Source: Saprospiraceae bacterium (GTDB taxonomy: Bacteria > Bacteroidota > Bacteroidia > Chitinophagales > Saprospiraceae). From it: a DNA stretch of 6,534 nt. Under the pieces are notes generated by a model. It had not been told where the DNA came from, made no database searches, and saw only the letters and a list, made by a program, of their open reading frames with translations. The position numbers and the translations under genes are program-made. Each line of letters starts with the position of its first letter. The stretch's first letter is position 1. This document shows positions 1 to 6,220 of this stretch, piece by piece. The stretch lies in the NCBI GenBank assembly GCA_007128085.1, contig SKYC01000125.1:1-6534 (forward strand). Reading direction: 5' to 3'.

Positions 1-1
1 G

Positions 2-79
2 GAATCAATGCGCTCAGGGAATAATTTTGACGGATGGGCATTTGATTCCATCACAGGAAAAAAAATAAAAAATGCCTGA
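2..79 (+). CDS. Possible C-terminal tail of a gene entering from the left (unidentified)
   Basis: Reading frame 2 is open from the left edge to a TGA at 77-79 and gives 25 residues that look protein-like (ending DSITGKKIKNA). The two other plus-strand frames are less suggestive; frame 1 stops after seven codons. The tail is too short to assign to a family and 25 open codons can occur by chance. A weak hairpin (TTTGC at 90-94 with GCAAA at 101-105) follows the stop but has no proper T-run, so it is not a clear terminator. Treat this as a possible gene end only. Confidence 0.3.
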   Translation, partial: ESMRSGNNFDGWAFDSITGKKIKNA

Positions 80-128
80 GATTGGAATCTTTGCGGTTTT
101 GCAAAATTCACCTGAATTATAGCCGAGC

Positions 129-540
129 TCGATGTAAACACCTATTTGAGCTAAGTTATCTTGAGACCAATAGTAATGGGGATTTTGATTGCCGAAAATC
201 TTGCCCCACTTCTAAAGGGAGGCTTTTCTAAACTTGAGTTTAAAAAAAGTACTCTCATAACCGCGGGCTGACTCTCCCCATTTGGGGACGGAGGGCAAGC
301 GTGGGGGAGAAAGCTGAAATCGAGGTAAGCACCTATTTGAGCTAACTTGTCTTGAGACTAGTAATAATTGGGATTTTTAATGCCGGAAACCTTTGCCCCA
401 TCCCTAAAGGGTGGGTTTTATAAACTTAAGTTTAAGTGAAAGTCCTCAAAACTGCGGGCTGATTCCCTTTCAGGGGTCGGGGGCAAGGGTGGGGGAGAAG
501 GTTGAGGTCGATGGAAGCACCTATTTGAGCTAACTTGTCT
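129..540. repeat. Degenerate tandem repeat, unit about 190 bp, about 2.2 copies
   Basis: Unit 1 is 129-319, unit 2 is 320-507 and a truncated unit 3 is 508-540. Each begins TCGA(T/G)G followed by CACCTATTTGAGCTAA (at 139, 330 and 518). The two full units align along their whole length with scattered substitutions and small indels. Each carries, in order: a C-rich/G-rich palindrome around CTAAAGGG (about 202-222 and 395-415); an AT palindrome (229-242 imperfect; 421-434 perfect, TAAACTTAAGTTTA); and a second G/C hairpin (TCCCC/GGGGA at 275-288; CCCT/AGGG at 465-475) followed by a G-rich tract ending GTGGGGGAGAA. No ORF of useful length lies here. The array stops abruptly at 540, and 541-593 is unrelated sequence before the recG stop. 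Nothing here shows a transposase. The units look like a non-coding dispersed element that has duplicated in tandem and decayed. Confidence 0.85.
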
Positions 541-593
541 GGCGCTGACGTCTATAGATCTAAAATCAAAGCAACAATCTCCAAGGTAACTTT

Positions 594-2717
594 TTACCCG
601 ATGCGCCCCAGAAGAGCAGATCCGTTTTCAGCCTGAACCATCTTCTTGAGCAATACATTTTCGGGATGGGACAATGTGGGGTCCTTTTCGAGAATAATTT
701 TTCCCATTTTTCGCGCGGTTTGCAGGATAATGCCGTCTCTGGCCATATTGGCGACCTTCAGTTCAATATCACCGCTTTGACGGGTGCCTTCTATTTCTCC
801 CGGGCCGCGGATCTTCAAATCCTCTTCTGCTATCACAAATCCATCGTTGGTGCTGCACATGATTTCCATGCGTTTTTTGGCGACTTTGCTCAATTTGTAA
901 CCCGTGACTAAAATGCAGTGACTTTGATCGGCACCTCTTCCCACCCGGCCACGCAACTGATGCAACTGAGACAGTCCAAAGCGCTCTGCATTTTCAATGA
1001 CCATGACCGTTGCATTGGGTACATTCACGCCCACTTCTATGACGGTGGTGGAAACCAGGATATGGGTTTTGCCCTCTACGAATCGCTTCATTTCCAGGTC
1101 CTTGTCATCCGGTTTCATTTTTCCGTGGACTACGCCAATCTGATATTGGGGGCGGGGAAATTGTTCTAGTAGCGTCTCATAGCCGTGTTGCAGGTTGGCC
1201 AGATCGAGTTTAGAGGATTCTTCAATCAGCGGATATACGATGTACACCTGTCTGCCCGCGGCGATTTGGTTTTTTATAAACTGGTTGAGCCGCCCGCGGT
1301 AGCGATCGGAAGACCTGGAAGTTTTTACCGGTTTTCGTCCCGGCGGTAATTCATCTATGGTCGAGATATCGAGTTCTCCATAAAGAGTCATGGCCAGCGT
1401 TCTGGGAATGGGGGTGGCCGTCATAACCATTACATGGGGTGGAAGCTCGCCCGATTTTTTCCAGAGTTTGGCTCTTTGTTTGACTCCGAAGCGGTGTTGT
1501 TCATCGATGACCACAAGGCCGAGTTTTTTAAAAACCACCCAGTCTTCAATGATGGCGTGTGTTCCGATGAGGACGTGTATTTCACCAGCTGCCAGCTCCT
1601 CCAGTATTTTCGTTCGCTTTTTTCCCTTTACAGAACCACTGAGAAAGGCGGCTTTGAGTCCAATTTCTTCGAGCTGTCCGGCGATTTTCAGGTAGTGCTG
1701 ATTGGCCAGAATTTCTGTAGGAGCCATCAGGCATGTCTGAAATCCGTTGTCAATGGCGAGCAACATGGCCATGATGGCTACTATTGTTTTTCCACTGCCT
1801 ACATCTCCCTGAATCAGCCGGTTCATTTGAATGCCTGTTTTGGTATCGCCCCGAATTTCCTTCAGCACTCTTTTTTGAGCGCCGGTCAATTCAAAGGGCA
1901 ATTGCTCTGAGAAGTAGCGGTGAAAGTACTGACCCACCTGTTCAAAGACAAAGCCTTTTAATCGCATTTTCCTCTCGGTCATTCGGTGTAACATTCTCAA
2001 CTGCAACACAAAGAGCTCCTCAAAAGAAAGTCGTTTGCGGGCCTGATCCAACTGGCTTTGATTTTCCGGAAAATGTAGCCATTTGAATGCGCGATAACGG
2101 TCGATCAATTTTAATTTTTCCAGCAGATAAGCGGGCATGGTCTCAGGGATGTCGCTTTTTGACAGACCGGCCCAGATGTTCTTTTGTATTCTTCTCAAAC
2201 CCTTGGTATCCAGACCGCGGGAACTGAGTTTTTCGGTTGTGCTGTATACGGGTTGCAGTCCCGTTTTTACCAATTTTTCAGCGCCTCCTTCCCCGATGAT
2301 CTCTATTTCGGGGTGCGCCATGTTTTTTTTGCTCCCGTAGTAAGACAGTTTGCCGAAAACGATCAATTTGACACCCGGCCCAATGATCTTTTCCAATCGA
2401 GTGACTCCCTGAAACCAGACCAGCGTTATATTTCCGGTGCCGTCGGTAAAACCGGCGCTGAGCCTTTTTCCCCGCCCTCTGCCCATTATTTGGGTTTGGG
2501 TAATGACGCCCTTGAGCTGTATCGGTTGACCGTCTTCAACCGCCTCTCGAATACTTGAAAAAACGGTTCTGTCAACGTGTCGAAAGGGAAAGTCCGTAAG
2601 CATGTCCCACTGGGTTTTTATTCCCTTTTCCTTCATCAACAGTTCGGCCCGTGCAGGACCGACGCCCTTGATGTAGGTGATGGGGGACGATAATTTTTCC
2701 GAACTTCCTCTCAGCAT
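594..2717 (-). CDS. recG: ATP-dependent DNA helicase RecG
   Basis: RecG is a cytoplasmic superfamily 2 helicase that remodels stalled replication forks and branch-migrates Holliday junctions during recombination and repair. The 707-residue product is near the usual family length (E. coli 693). The N-terminal part (about 11-150) has the helix-hairpin-helix-like YIKGVGPARAELL and the OB-fold wedge domain that binds the junction. The helicase core follows: Walker A GDVGSGKT at 304-311, the family-specific DEQHRFGV motif II box at 405-412, TATPIPRT (motif III) at 433-440, and motifs V/VI with GLSQLHQLRGRVGRG at 581-595. The RecG C-terminal signature RGPGEIEGTRQSG is at 637-649. All key helicase residues are present, so it should be active. 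The ATG at 2717 is chosen because the next Met (residue 28) would cut into the conserved N-terminal motif. It has no Shine-Dalgarno sequence. It is divergent from rbfA and ends 53 bp from the repeat array; no clear terminator is seen. Confidence 0.98.
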   Translation of the reverse strand: MLRGSSEKLSSPITYIKGVGPARAELLMKEKGIKTQWDMLTDFPFRHVDRTVFSSIREAVEDGQPIQLKGVITQTQIMGRGRGKRLSAGFTDGTGNITLVWFQGVTRLEKIIGPGVKLIVFGKLSYYGSKKNMAHPEIEIIGEGGAEKLVKTGLQPVYSTTEKLSSRGLDTKGLRRIQKNIWAGLSKSDIPETMPAYLLEKLKLIDRYRAFKWLHFPENQSQLDQARKRLSFEELFVLQLRMLHRMTERKMRLKGFVFEQVGQYFHRYFSEQLPFELTGAQKRVLKEIRGDTKTGIQMNRLIQGDVGSGKTIVAIMAMLLAIDNGFQTCLMAPTEILANQHYLKIAGQLEEIGLKAAFLSGSVKGKKRTKILEELAAGEIHVLIGTHAIIEDWVVFKKLGLVVIDEQHRFGVKQRAKLWKKSGELPPHVMVMTATPIPRTLAMTLYGELDISTIDELPPGRKPVKTSRSSDRYRGRLNQFIKNQIAAGRQVYIVYPLIEESSKLDLANLQHGYETLLEQFPRPQYQIGVVHGKMKPDDKDLEMKRFVEGKTHILVSTTVIEVGVNVPNATVMVIENAERFGLSQLHQLRGRVGRGADQSHCILVTGYKLSKVAKKRMEIMCSTNDGFVIAEEDLKIRGPGEIEGTRQSGDIELKVANMARDGIILQTARKMGKIILEKDPTLSHPENVLLKKMVQAENGSALLGRIG

Positions 2718-2727
2718 AAATGTTTCA

Positions 2728-2758
2728 TTGAGTATGGAGGTGAAATCTCACATTTTTG
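2728..2758 (+). promoter_or_regulatory. Candidate rbfA promoter (TTG - 20 bp - CATTTTTG)
   Basis: TTG at 2728-2730 is followed after 20 bp by CATTTTTG at 2751-2758, one mismatch from TAnnTTTG, with acceptable -33/-7 spacing for Bacteroidota. The start site would lie near 2764, giving an rbfA leader of about 78 nt. No better match is seen between 2759 and 2841. The match is imperfect, so this is a suggestion only. Confidence 0.28.
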
Positions 2759-2777
2759 ACTACATTAGCGGTCAAAA
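2754..2777. repeat. 7-bp inverted repeat TTTTGAC-N10-GTCAAAA between recG and rbfA
   Basis: TTTTGAC at 2754-2760 and GTCAAAA at 2771-2777 are perfect inverted arms separated by 10 bp. They sit centrally in the divergent intergenic region, and each arm overlaps one candidate -7 element. The pair could be an operator for a dimeric regulator, or simply two promoter elements facing each other. The sequence cannot decide between these. Confidence 0.5.
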
Positions 2778-2780
2778 TTA
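2773..2780 (-). promoter_or_regulatory. Candidate recG promoter, -7 element TAATTTTG
   Basis: Read on the minus strand, these bases are TAATTTTG, a perfect match to the Bacteroidota sigma-A -7 consensus TAnnTTTG. It lies 55 bp upstream of the recG ATG, so the leader would be about 45-50 nt. No TTG is found at the usual -33 distance, which lowers confidence. It is the right arm of the inverted repeat at 2754-2777, extended by three bases. Confidence 0.35.
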
Positions 2781-2841
2781 AGAAATAGGAATTTAACGGA
2801 CTTCATTATCGAACCAATTCCCAAAAACGAACCATTGATTT

Positions 2842-3225
2842 ATGGAAAATAAAAGGCAACTTCAAATGGCCGAAACGGTGAAAAGGCACTTCAGCGAAGT
2901 ACTGCAGAGGGAGGGATACCTCATCTACGGATCGGGGCCACTCGTCACCGTGACCAATGTCAAAATATCCCCCGACCTCAGCCAGGCCACAGTTTATCTG
3001 AGTGTCTACAATGTCGCAAGCAAGGAGACGGTGATCGAGTCTATTTCCCACAACGCCTCCCGGCTCAGGCAGTCGCTTGCTTCAAGAACCAGGCGACACA
3101 TGAGGAGAGTGCCTTATCTGGAGTTTCATCTGGATGAGTTGCTGGATGAAATGGAAAAAGTAGACAATCTCTTCGACCGCCTTTACGCGGAGAACCAGAT
3201 GGGGAGTGGAGAGGAAGAGGAGTGA
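2842..3225 (+). CDS. rbfA: 30S ribosome-binding factor RbfA
   Basis: RbfA is a small KH-fold protein that binds the 30S subunit in the cytoplasm and assists late 16S rRNA maturation near helix 1, especially in the cold. The 127-residue product has the full family pattern: an N-terminal helix with HFSEVLQREG (16-25), the strand region VTVTNVKISPDLSQATVYLSV (35-55), which matches the family's DV..SPDL..A.VYVSV pattern, and the helix-turn region LRQSLASRTRRHMRRVPYLEFHLDE (75-99), matching R..L...L..R..P.L.F..D. It ends in a short acidic tail (GSGEEEE). The ATG at 2842 is the only start that gives the full N-terminus; it has no Shine-Dalgarno sequence, only an A-rich leader with CGAACCA twice (2810-2816 and 2828-2834). 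It is divergent from recG, with 124 bp between start codons. The gene downstream is 141 bp away, so co-transcription is possible but not evident. Confidence 0.95.
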   Translation: MENKRQLQMAETVKRHFSEVLQREGYLIYGSGPLVTVTNVKISPDLSQATVYLSVYNVASKETVIESISHNASRLRQSLASRTRRHMRRVPYLEFHLDELLDEMEKVDNLFDRLYAENQMGSGEEEE

Positions 3226-3244
3226 TAGACGGAATTGCCCATGG

Positions 3245-3263
3245 GTTTAAAAAAATTTTAAAC
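3245..3263. repeat. AT-rich perfect inverted repeat after rbfA (weak terminator or chance)
   Basis: GTTTAAAA (3245-3252) and TTTTAAAC (3256-3263) are perfect 8-bp arms with a 3-base loop, 20 bp after the rbfA stop. The stem has only one G-C pair and no T-run follows, so it would be a poor intrinsic terminator. Its right arm is part of the direct repeat described at 3250-3372. Confidence 0.4.
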
Positions 3264-3372
3264 AGATGAAACAGTCCATGACTGTGATATACAACGAGAG
3301 ACACAAGGAAGAATGATTAAATTTCACGTTTGCAGTCAATCGTAAGGAATAAAAAATTTTAAACAGATGAAA
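3250..3372 (+). repeat. Pair of perfect 22-bp direct repeats, one covering the start codon of the next gene
   Basis: The same 22 bases occur at 3250-3271 and 3351-3372, 101 bp apart: six A, four T, then AAACAGATGAAA. The ATG in the second copy is the start codon of the saccharopine dehydrogenase gene (3367), so the first copy duplicates its A-rich initiation region. The first copy's ATG (3266) opens a 16-codon frame ending in TGA at 3314-3316 (MKQSMTVIYNERHKEE). The bases between the copies show no other clear duplication. No strong promoter is seen between 3226 and 3366; CACGTTTG near 3326 is one mismatch from TAnnTTTG but has no -33 TTG. Confidence 0.8.
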
Positions 3373-4704
3373 ATATTGGTTATCGGTGCAGGGAGGTCTT
3401 CCTCGGCACTGATTAATTATTTGCTCAATGAATGTGCGCAAAACGATTGGACGCTCTTTTTGGCCGACCGCGATTTAGATCTGGTGAGAGAGCGATTGAA
3501 AAACCATCCTTCAGGCCGCTCTATTGAACTTGACATTATGGATATCGATCAGCGTAGGGAGGCGATTCAAAAGGCCGACCTGGTGGTTTCGATGCTGCCT
3601 GCCTTTTTGCATGTCAAGGTGGCGAGGGATTGTTTGGAGTACGGAAAGCATCTGGTAACGGCCTCTTACGTCTCTTCTGAAATGCACGAATTGGCTGAAA
3701 AGGCGAGGGCCAAGGGATTGTTGTTTATGGGAGAAATGGGGCTGGATCCGGGAATCGATCACATGTCCGCAATGGAAAAGATAGATGAAATTAAAGAATC
3801 GGGGGGCGATATCGAGTCCTTCCGCTCCTATACCGGGGGCCTCATAGCTCCTGAATCGGATGACAATCCCTGGCACTACAAATTCACCTGGAATCCCCGC
3901 AATGTTGTTTTGGCCGGGCAGGGCACGGCTCAGTATTTAAAGGATGGAAAATTTAAATACATTCCCTACCACCGACTTTTTTCCCGTTATGAAACGGTGA
4001 AAATTCAGGGTATGGGCCCTTACGAAATGTACCCCAACAGAGACTCCTTACTCTATCGGACTTCCTACGGGATTGAAGATATTCCCACCATCATCAGGGG
4101 TACGCTCAGACATCCCGGTTTTTGCGATGCCTGGAATGTTTTTATCAGACTGGGTTTGACCGACGACTCCTATCCCATTATCAACAGCGAACAACTCACT
4201 TACAGAGAGTTGGTGGAAGCCTATCTGACGGACGATTCTGACAAACCCGTGGAGCTGAAAGTTGCGGAATTGCTCGACCTGGATCCGGATTCAGAAATTA
4301 TGTCCAGGATTCAGTGGACCGGCTTATTCAGCGATCAAAAAGTGGGCATTGAGAATGCAACTCCTGCTGAAATTTTGGAGCAACTTCTGAAATCAAAATG
4401 GAACCTCAAGGCAGAAGATCGCGATATGATCATTATGCAGCACGAATTTAAATACCGGCTGAATGAGAAAAGGGAAAAACTGATTTCCACGATGATTCTG
4501 AAGGGCGAAAATGCTACCGATACTGCCATGAGTAAGCTGGTGGGTCTGCCCCTGGCCATTTTTGTCACCCTTTTCCTCAAGGGGACACCATTTAAAAACG
4601 ATTCCAGTATTCCGGTGGACCGGGAAATTTACAGCCCTGTACTGAGGGAGTTGGAAGAGCACGGAGTGGTGTTCAGGGAAAAAGTCATTCCACTGGAGAA
4701 GTGA
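3367..4704 (+). CDS. Saccharopine dehydrogenase family protein (Lys9-type, NADP-binding)
   Basis: Family members interconvert saccharopine with glutamate and 2-aminoadipate 6-semialdehyde using NAD(P), in lysine metabolism in the cytoplasm. The 445-residue length matches yeast Lys9. A Rossmann fold starts at residue 1 (KILVIGAGRSSSALI; GAGRSS at 7-12), with an acidic residue after the second strand (ADRD, 33-36). The substrate domain carries the hallmark blocks MGLDPGIDHMSAM (124-136), GGLIAPESDDNPWHYKFTW (157-175), PNRDS (223-227) and RGTLRHPGF (244-252). A conserved C-terminal helix AMSKLVGLPLAIFVTLFLKG (387-406) completes the fold. The ATG at 3367 is fixed by the Rossmann strand. The exact reaction is inferred: bacteria of this phylum usually make lysine by the diaminopimelate route, so a catabolic role is more likely than biosynthesis. 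No lysine-ketoglutarate reductase partner lies in this window. Other saccharopine-dehydrogenase-like enzymes (for example carboxynorspermidine synthase) are less likely given the Lys9 blocks. Confidence 0.93.
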   Translation: MKILVIGAGRSSSALINYLLNECAQNDWTLFLADRDLDLVRERLKNHPSGRSIELDIMDIDQRREAIQKADLVVSMLPAFLHVKVARDCLEYGKHLVTASYVSSEMHELAEKARAKGLLFMGEMGLDPGIDHMSAMEKIDEIKESGGDIESFRSYTGGLIAPESDDNPWHYKFTWNPRNVVLAGQGTAQYLKDGKFKYIPYHRLFSRYETVKIQGMGPYEMYPNRDSLLYRTSYGIEDIPTIIRGTLRHPGFCDAWNVFIRLGLTDDSYPIINSEQLTYRELVEAYLTDDSDKPVELKVAELLDLDPDSEIMSRIQWTGLFSDQKVGIENATPAEILEQLLKSKWNLKAEDRDMIIMQHEFKYRLNEKREKLISTMILKGENATDTAMSKLVGLPLAIFVTLFLKGTPFKNDSSIPVDREIYSPVLRELEEHGVVFREKVIPLEK

Positions 4705-4723
4705 GTGTCTCCGCAGCTTTTTT
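4693..4723 (+). terminator. Candidate intrinsic terminator overlapping the saccharopine dehydrogenase stop
   Basis: GGAGA (4695-4699) pairs with TCTCC (4708-4712) around an 8-base loop containing the stop codon (4702-4704). Flanking CT/AG bases can extend the stem across a small bulge. Six T residues follow at 4718-4723. The stem is short, so termination may be partial. It would separate the saccharopine dehydrogenase transcript from the flippase gene downstream. Confidence 0.45.
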
Positions 4724-4873
4724 AATTATGGGGAGTCCTGCCTGGAAAAAAACAACAAAAGATTGAGTTTTTGCGACTTTCGACCTTTTGGAATGATGCA
4801 TCGTGGAGCGACCATCCCAATTCTGTGCCACCCGGGGGAGGAATGCCAGCCAACTTTTATCTAAATTAGCGCA

Positions 4874-6208
4874 ATGAACCCATTCAAAGCACTTAGGGGG
4901 TTGCTGACTTCTGCCGGTGATGTCAGTTCTATGCAGACCTCGGCCATGATCAGATTTGGTATGATGTGGTTGATTTACATCGGACTGGCCAAGTCAGATC
5001 TGAGTCTGGACGTTATCGCGCAATACGAATTGTTTATTTTTTCGGCCAATTTATTTTCGTTTGCACTATTGTACGGTGGGAAAAATGCGGTACTCAATTT
5101 TCAACTCGGCGATTCCGGGAGTTTAAAAACTCTTCAGGCGGGTGCGGTGGTGGTGTTTTCAGTAGCCGGACTGGTGATGGCCTCTCTTTTTATGCTGGTG
5201 AGCAACAGCCCGGACGCACTGGCCGGTATCTCTACGGCTGTACCCCCCACAGAACTTCTCGCCCTGTATATATTTTTATTGGTTTCCGGATCGGTACTGG
5301 ATTTTTTCTTGCTCTTGCAAAAAGACTATAAATGGGTGGTTCGTCAATCCTGGTTTTTTAACGGTTTGATGGTTCTGGCGGTGTTGGTTCCCACTTTGCT
5401 TTTAGGGGACTTGTACACTGCCTTTGTCGCAATGAGTGGCGTTTTAATGCTGCAGTGGTTGTCCGTCATTTTTCTGGCGCTTAAGGGATTTAAGTCGCTG
5501 GTATTCTTCCCCTTTGGGAGCTTTCTCTACACTTCTTTTCTCCCGCTGAGCTTGTACGCGCTGCTCGGCGGATTATCGGCCTATATCGGCGGGTACCTGG
5601 TGCTTCGATTGGATCCCTCCAGTGAAGTGTTTGCCGTTTTTCGGTACGGTGCCAGAGAACTCCCACTGGCCACCCTGATGACCGGTGGAATAGTGAGTGC
5701 TCTGATTCCGGTGGCCGCAGCCAGCAGACAAAAGGCGGGGGAGCGGATGAGGCGGGAACTCCGTGTACTTTACCACCAGTTGTTTCCCCTGACGATTGTA
5801 CTGATGCTGATCAGTCCACTGATATACCCCTTGGTCTTTAGCCCGGAATTTGCTGCATCAGCGGGAATATTTAATATTTACCTTTTGTTGTTGTTCAGCC
5901 GGTTGTTGATTCCTCAGGTTTTTTTATACGCAGAAAAAAGAAATCGCATTTTGAATCTATCTGCTTTGGTTGAAATTATTGTTAATATCGGCTTGAGTGT
6001 ATTCTTGTTTCAATACTACGGGGTGTATGGTATAGCCTGGGCTTCGGTCATCGCCTTTATGGTGAGTAAGTTGGTGATGTGGTACTATGCGGTATGGCAT
6101 CTAAAGCTGCATATTCGCCTCTTTATTCACCCCGGATTGTACGTGCTCTACGGTCTCGGAACAGCCGCGGCCTATGCAGTTTCACTTTTTTACACACAAT
6201 GGATCTAA
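4874..6208 (+). CDS. Polysaccharide flippase-like membrane protein (Wzx / MOP superfamily)
   Basis: This 444-residue protein is strongly hydrophobic, with about 12-13 predicted membrane segments by eye (near 23-39, 51-68, 88-110, 125-148, 159-177, 181-203, 219-244, 260-283, 302-322, 331-352, 361-380, 383-408, 420-440). Length, segment number and the pattern in the middle (VFRYGARELPLATLMTGGIVSALIPVAA, 254-281) fit polysaccharide-type MOP transporters, which flip lipid-linked glycans across the inner membrane. The C-terminal segments (NLSALVEIIVNIGLSVFLFQYYGVYGIAWASV) resemble the usual C-terminal half of Wzx proteins. The substrate cannot be read from sequence: O-antigen, capsule or another lipid-linked sugar. 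No glycosyltransferase or ligase gene lies nearby, so it is an orphan here. The ATG at 4874 follows TAG of a tiny frame and has no usable Shine-Dalgarno sequence; no clear promoter was found in the 169-bp gap upstream. It probably drives prmC, 12 bp downstream, in the same transcript. Confidence 0.8.
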   Translation: MNPFKALRGLLTSAGDVSSMQTSAMIRFGMMWLIYIGLAKSDLSLDVIAQYELFIFSANLFSFALLYGGKNAVLNFQLGDSGSLKTLQAGAVVVFSVAGLVMASLFMLVSNSPDALAGISTAVPPTELLALYIFLLVSGSVLDFFLLLQKDYKWVVRQSWFFNGLMVLAVLVPTLLLGDLYTAFVAMSGVLMLQWLSVIFLALKGFKSLVFFPFGSFLYTSFLPLSLYALLGGLSAYIGGYLVLRLDPSSEVFAVFRYGARELPLATLMTGGIVSALIPVAAASRQKAGERMRRELRVLYHQLFPLTIVLMLISPLIYPLVFSPEFAASAGIFNIYLLLLFSRLLIPQVFLYAEKRNRILNLSALVEIIVNIGLSVFLFQYYGVYGIAWASVIAFMVSKLVMWYYAVWHLKLHIRLFIHPGLYVLYGLGTAAAYAVSLFYTQWI

Positions 6209-6220
6209 AACCCATGATCG

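Noticed and set aside
129..540. Repeat array as a CRISPR or insertion sequence
   Set aside because: The repeats are about 190 bp long with no short regular repeat-spacer pattern, and there is no transposase or target-site duplication.
585..598. GGTAA/TTACC stem at the recG stop as a terminator
   Set aside because: Only 5 bp, AT-rich and without a T-run on the minus strand.
1434..1910. Open frame of 158 codons on the plus strand inside recG
   Set aside because: It lies entirely antisense to conserved recG helicase motifs and its translation resembles no family; other plus-strand frames over recG are also shadows.
3511..3876. Open frame of 121 codons on the minus strand inside the saccharopine dehydrogenase gene
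   Set aside because: It is antisense to the conserved Rossmann and GLDPGIDH regions, with no family-like features.
4786..4823. Possible stem TTGGAATG ... CATCCCAA and palindrome GATGCATC in the flippase leader, as a riboswitch or attenuator
   Set aside because: The arms have a mismatch, the inner pairing is only about 3 bp and no known riboswitch motif is visible.
4834..4869. Strong Shine-Dalgarno-like GGGGGAGG before an 8-codon frame (MPANFYLN) ending just ahead of the flippase start
   Set aside because: The purine run ends only one base before the ATG, too close for normal use, and the phylum rarely relies on such sites. It is 32 bp from the flippase ATG, too far to serve it.
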